Positions 6,179 through 6,422 of a stretch of DNA of 6,422 bases are shown here, piece after piece. Position numbers and translations under genes: made by a program. The notes below the pieces were generated by a model, which was not told where the DNA came from, did no database searches, and saw only the letters and a list, made by a program, of their open reading frames with translations. This DNA is from Chloroflexi bacterium RBG_16_48_8 (GTDB lineage Bacteria; Chloroflexota; Anaerolineae; Anaerolineales; E44-bin32): positions 16,200 through 22,621 of the forward strand of contig MGNI01000108.1 in the NCBI GenBank assembly GCA_001795115.1, given 5' to 3'. How positions within the stretch are numbered: the first letter of the stretch is position 1; the number at the start of each line of letters is the position of its first letter.

Positions 6179-6236
6179 TAGGCAAACCGCTGAAAGTATT
6201 TTGATAAAATGAGTTGCCTGAATGGCGGTTTGCTTA
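6179..6236. repeat. Inverted repeat 1 in the gmk-fmdB divergent region
   Basis: GCAAACCGC (6182-6190) and GCGGTTTGC (6225-6233) are perfect 9-bp reverse complements with a 34-nt spacer. Allowing one G/T position, the arms extend to 12 bp (6179-6190 and 6225-6236). The spacer contains a small perfect hairpin, ATTTT-GAT-AAAAT (6198-6210). It begins 13 nt before the gmk start codon, so it would lie in the gmk leader if transcription begins further upstream. Confidence 0.65.
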
Positions 6237-6237
6237 A

Positions 6238-6291
6238 GTGATTGGCTAGGTTTTACGTTCGTTGTTTGTCAAATTACTTCCGGCCAATCAC
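6238..6291. repeat. Inverted repeat 2 in the gmk-fmdB divergent region
   Basis: GTGATTGGC (6238-6246) and GCCAATCAC (6283-6291) are perfect 9-bp reverse complements with a 36-nt spacer, close in design to repeat 1, which ends one base away. A second pair, GCTAGG (6245-6250) and CCTAGC (6291-6296), overlaps it and offers an alternative pairing. A perfect TTGACA on the minus strand (6272-6267) lies in the spacer, without a good -10 at the right distance. Confidence 0.65.
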
Positions 6292-6305
6292 CTAGCACTG
6301 CTCAG

Positions 6306-6311
6306 TATAAT
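6306..6311 (+). promoter_or_regulatory. -10 hexamer for the FmdB-type gene
   Basis: TATAAT lies 19 nt before the start codon at 6331. The bases 17 nt upstream (GCCAAT, 6283-6288) do not resemble TTGACA and are part of the right arm of inverted repeat 2, so any promoter here would have a poor -35 that overlaps a possible protein-binding site. The predicted transcript would have a leader of only about 12 nt. Confidence 0.45.
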
Positions 6312-6320
6312 CAATTTTAC

Positions 6321-6325
6321 GGAGG
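6321..6325 (+). promoter_or_regulatory. Ribosome binding site of the FmdB-type gene
   Basis: GGAGG lies 5 nt before ATG at 6331, a near-ideal site that fixes the start of this gene. Confidence 0.8.
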
Positions 6326-6330
6326 ATAGC

Positions 6331-6422
6331 ATGCCGACTTATGAATACCGTTGTTCCGATTGTGGGAAAAGGGTTTCCATTTTTCAAACCTATAAGGATT
6401 ACGGGAATGAACCGGTCCAATG
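6331..6422 (+). CDS. FmdB-type zinc-ribbon protein, N-terminal part (3' end outside window)
   Basis: Thirty complete codons are visible, beginning MPTYEYRCSDCGKRVS, and the window ends within codon 31 (TG-). The MPTYEYRC-x2-C start is the hallmark of the FmdB/CxxC-CxxC regulatory-type zinc ribbon family, small proteins of about 60-110 residues in which two CxxC pairs bind one zinc ion. The second pair would begin with the cut codon, consistent with TG being the start of a Cys codon. The family name comes from a putative regulator next to formamidase genes; the cellular role of most members is not established. The gene is divergent from gmk and shares with it the 165-nt region carrying two inverted repeats. 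Confidence 0.9.
   Translation, partial: MPTYEYRCSDCGKRVSIFQTYKDYGNEPVQ

Noticed and set aside
6267..6272. Perfect TTGACA on the minus strand as a gmk -35 box
   Set aside because: Sixteen to eighteen nt downstream the bases read around CTAGCCA, which is not a -10 hexamer. It is noted only as part of repeat 2's spacer.
1..6422. CRISPR array, transposon, tRNA, defence or phage module
   Set aside because: No regularly spaced direct repeats, no transposase motifs, no cloverleaf, and every sizeable gene is housekeeping or a common accessory enzyme.

Overview
The window looks like an ordinary housekeeping stretch of a bacterial chromosome of roughly balanced base composition. The best guess for the source is an uncultured member of the Chloroflexota (Anaerolineae-like). 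Three things support this: the guanylate kinase carries the GVGKD P-loop and the YKGIP segment that I associate with that phylum; there is a remnant of an MSMEG_2256-like F420-type oxidoreductase; and a thioesterase end, a dipeptidase and a TrxR-type ferredoxin reductase sit together. This is recalled family knowledge, not a search result, so the phylum is an inference.

Left half (+ strand): the last 29 codons of a probable 4HBT/YbgC-type thioesterase end at 90 and are followed by a weak intrinsic terminator. A four-gene run then reads rightwards: a membrane-anchored metallophosphoesterase (310-1377), a luciferase-like oxidoreductase that has lost the middle of its barrel in frame (1424-1885), an M19 membrane-dipeptidase-family peptidase joined to it by an ATGA overlap (1882-2967), and an orphan four-helix membrane protein 6 nt further on (2974-3480). 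Spacing suggests one operon, but no shared pathway is evident.

Right half (- strand, reading leftwards): guanylate kinase (5548-6165) overlaps a rhomboid protease (4769-5551) by GTGA. After a 131-nt gap comes a thioredoxin-reductase-like ferredoxin/flavodoxin-NADP+ reductase (3591-4637). That gap holds a perfect TATAAT on the minus strand and two inverted repeats, so the reductase may have its own regulated promoter. It converges on the left-hand operon across a 110-nt gap in which I see no clear terminator.

Right edge: a 165-nt divergent intergenic region separates gmk from the start of an FmdB-type zinc-ribbon gene (6331 onward, cut by the window edge). It contains two back-to-back inverted repeats, each with 9-bp perfect arms and a spacer of about 35 nt. 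This is the most unexplained non-coding structure in the window.

I see no CRISPR array, transposon, phage gene, tRNA, rRNA or recognisable defence system. The points most worth a second look are the in-frame deletion in the oxidoreductase, the paired palindromes upstream of gmk and fmdB, and the altered metal-site motifs of the phosphoesterase.
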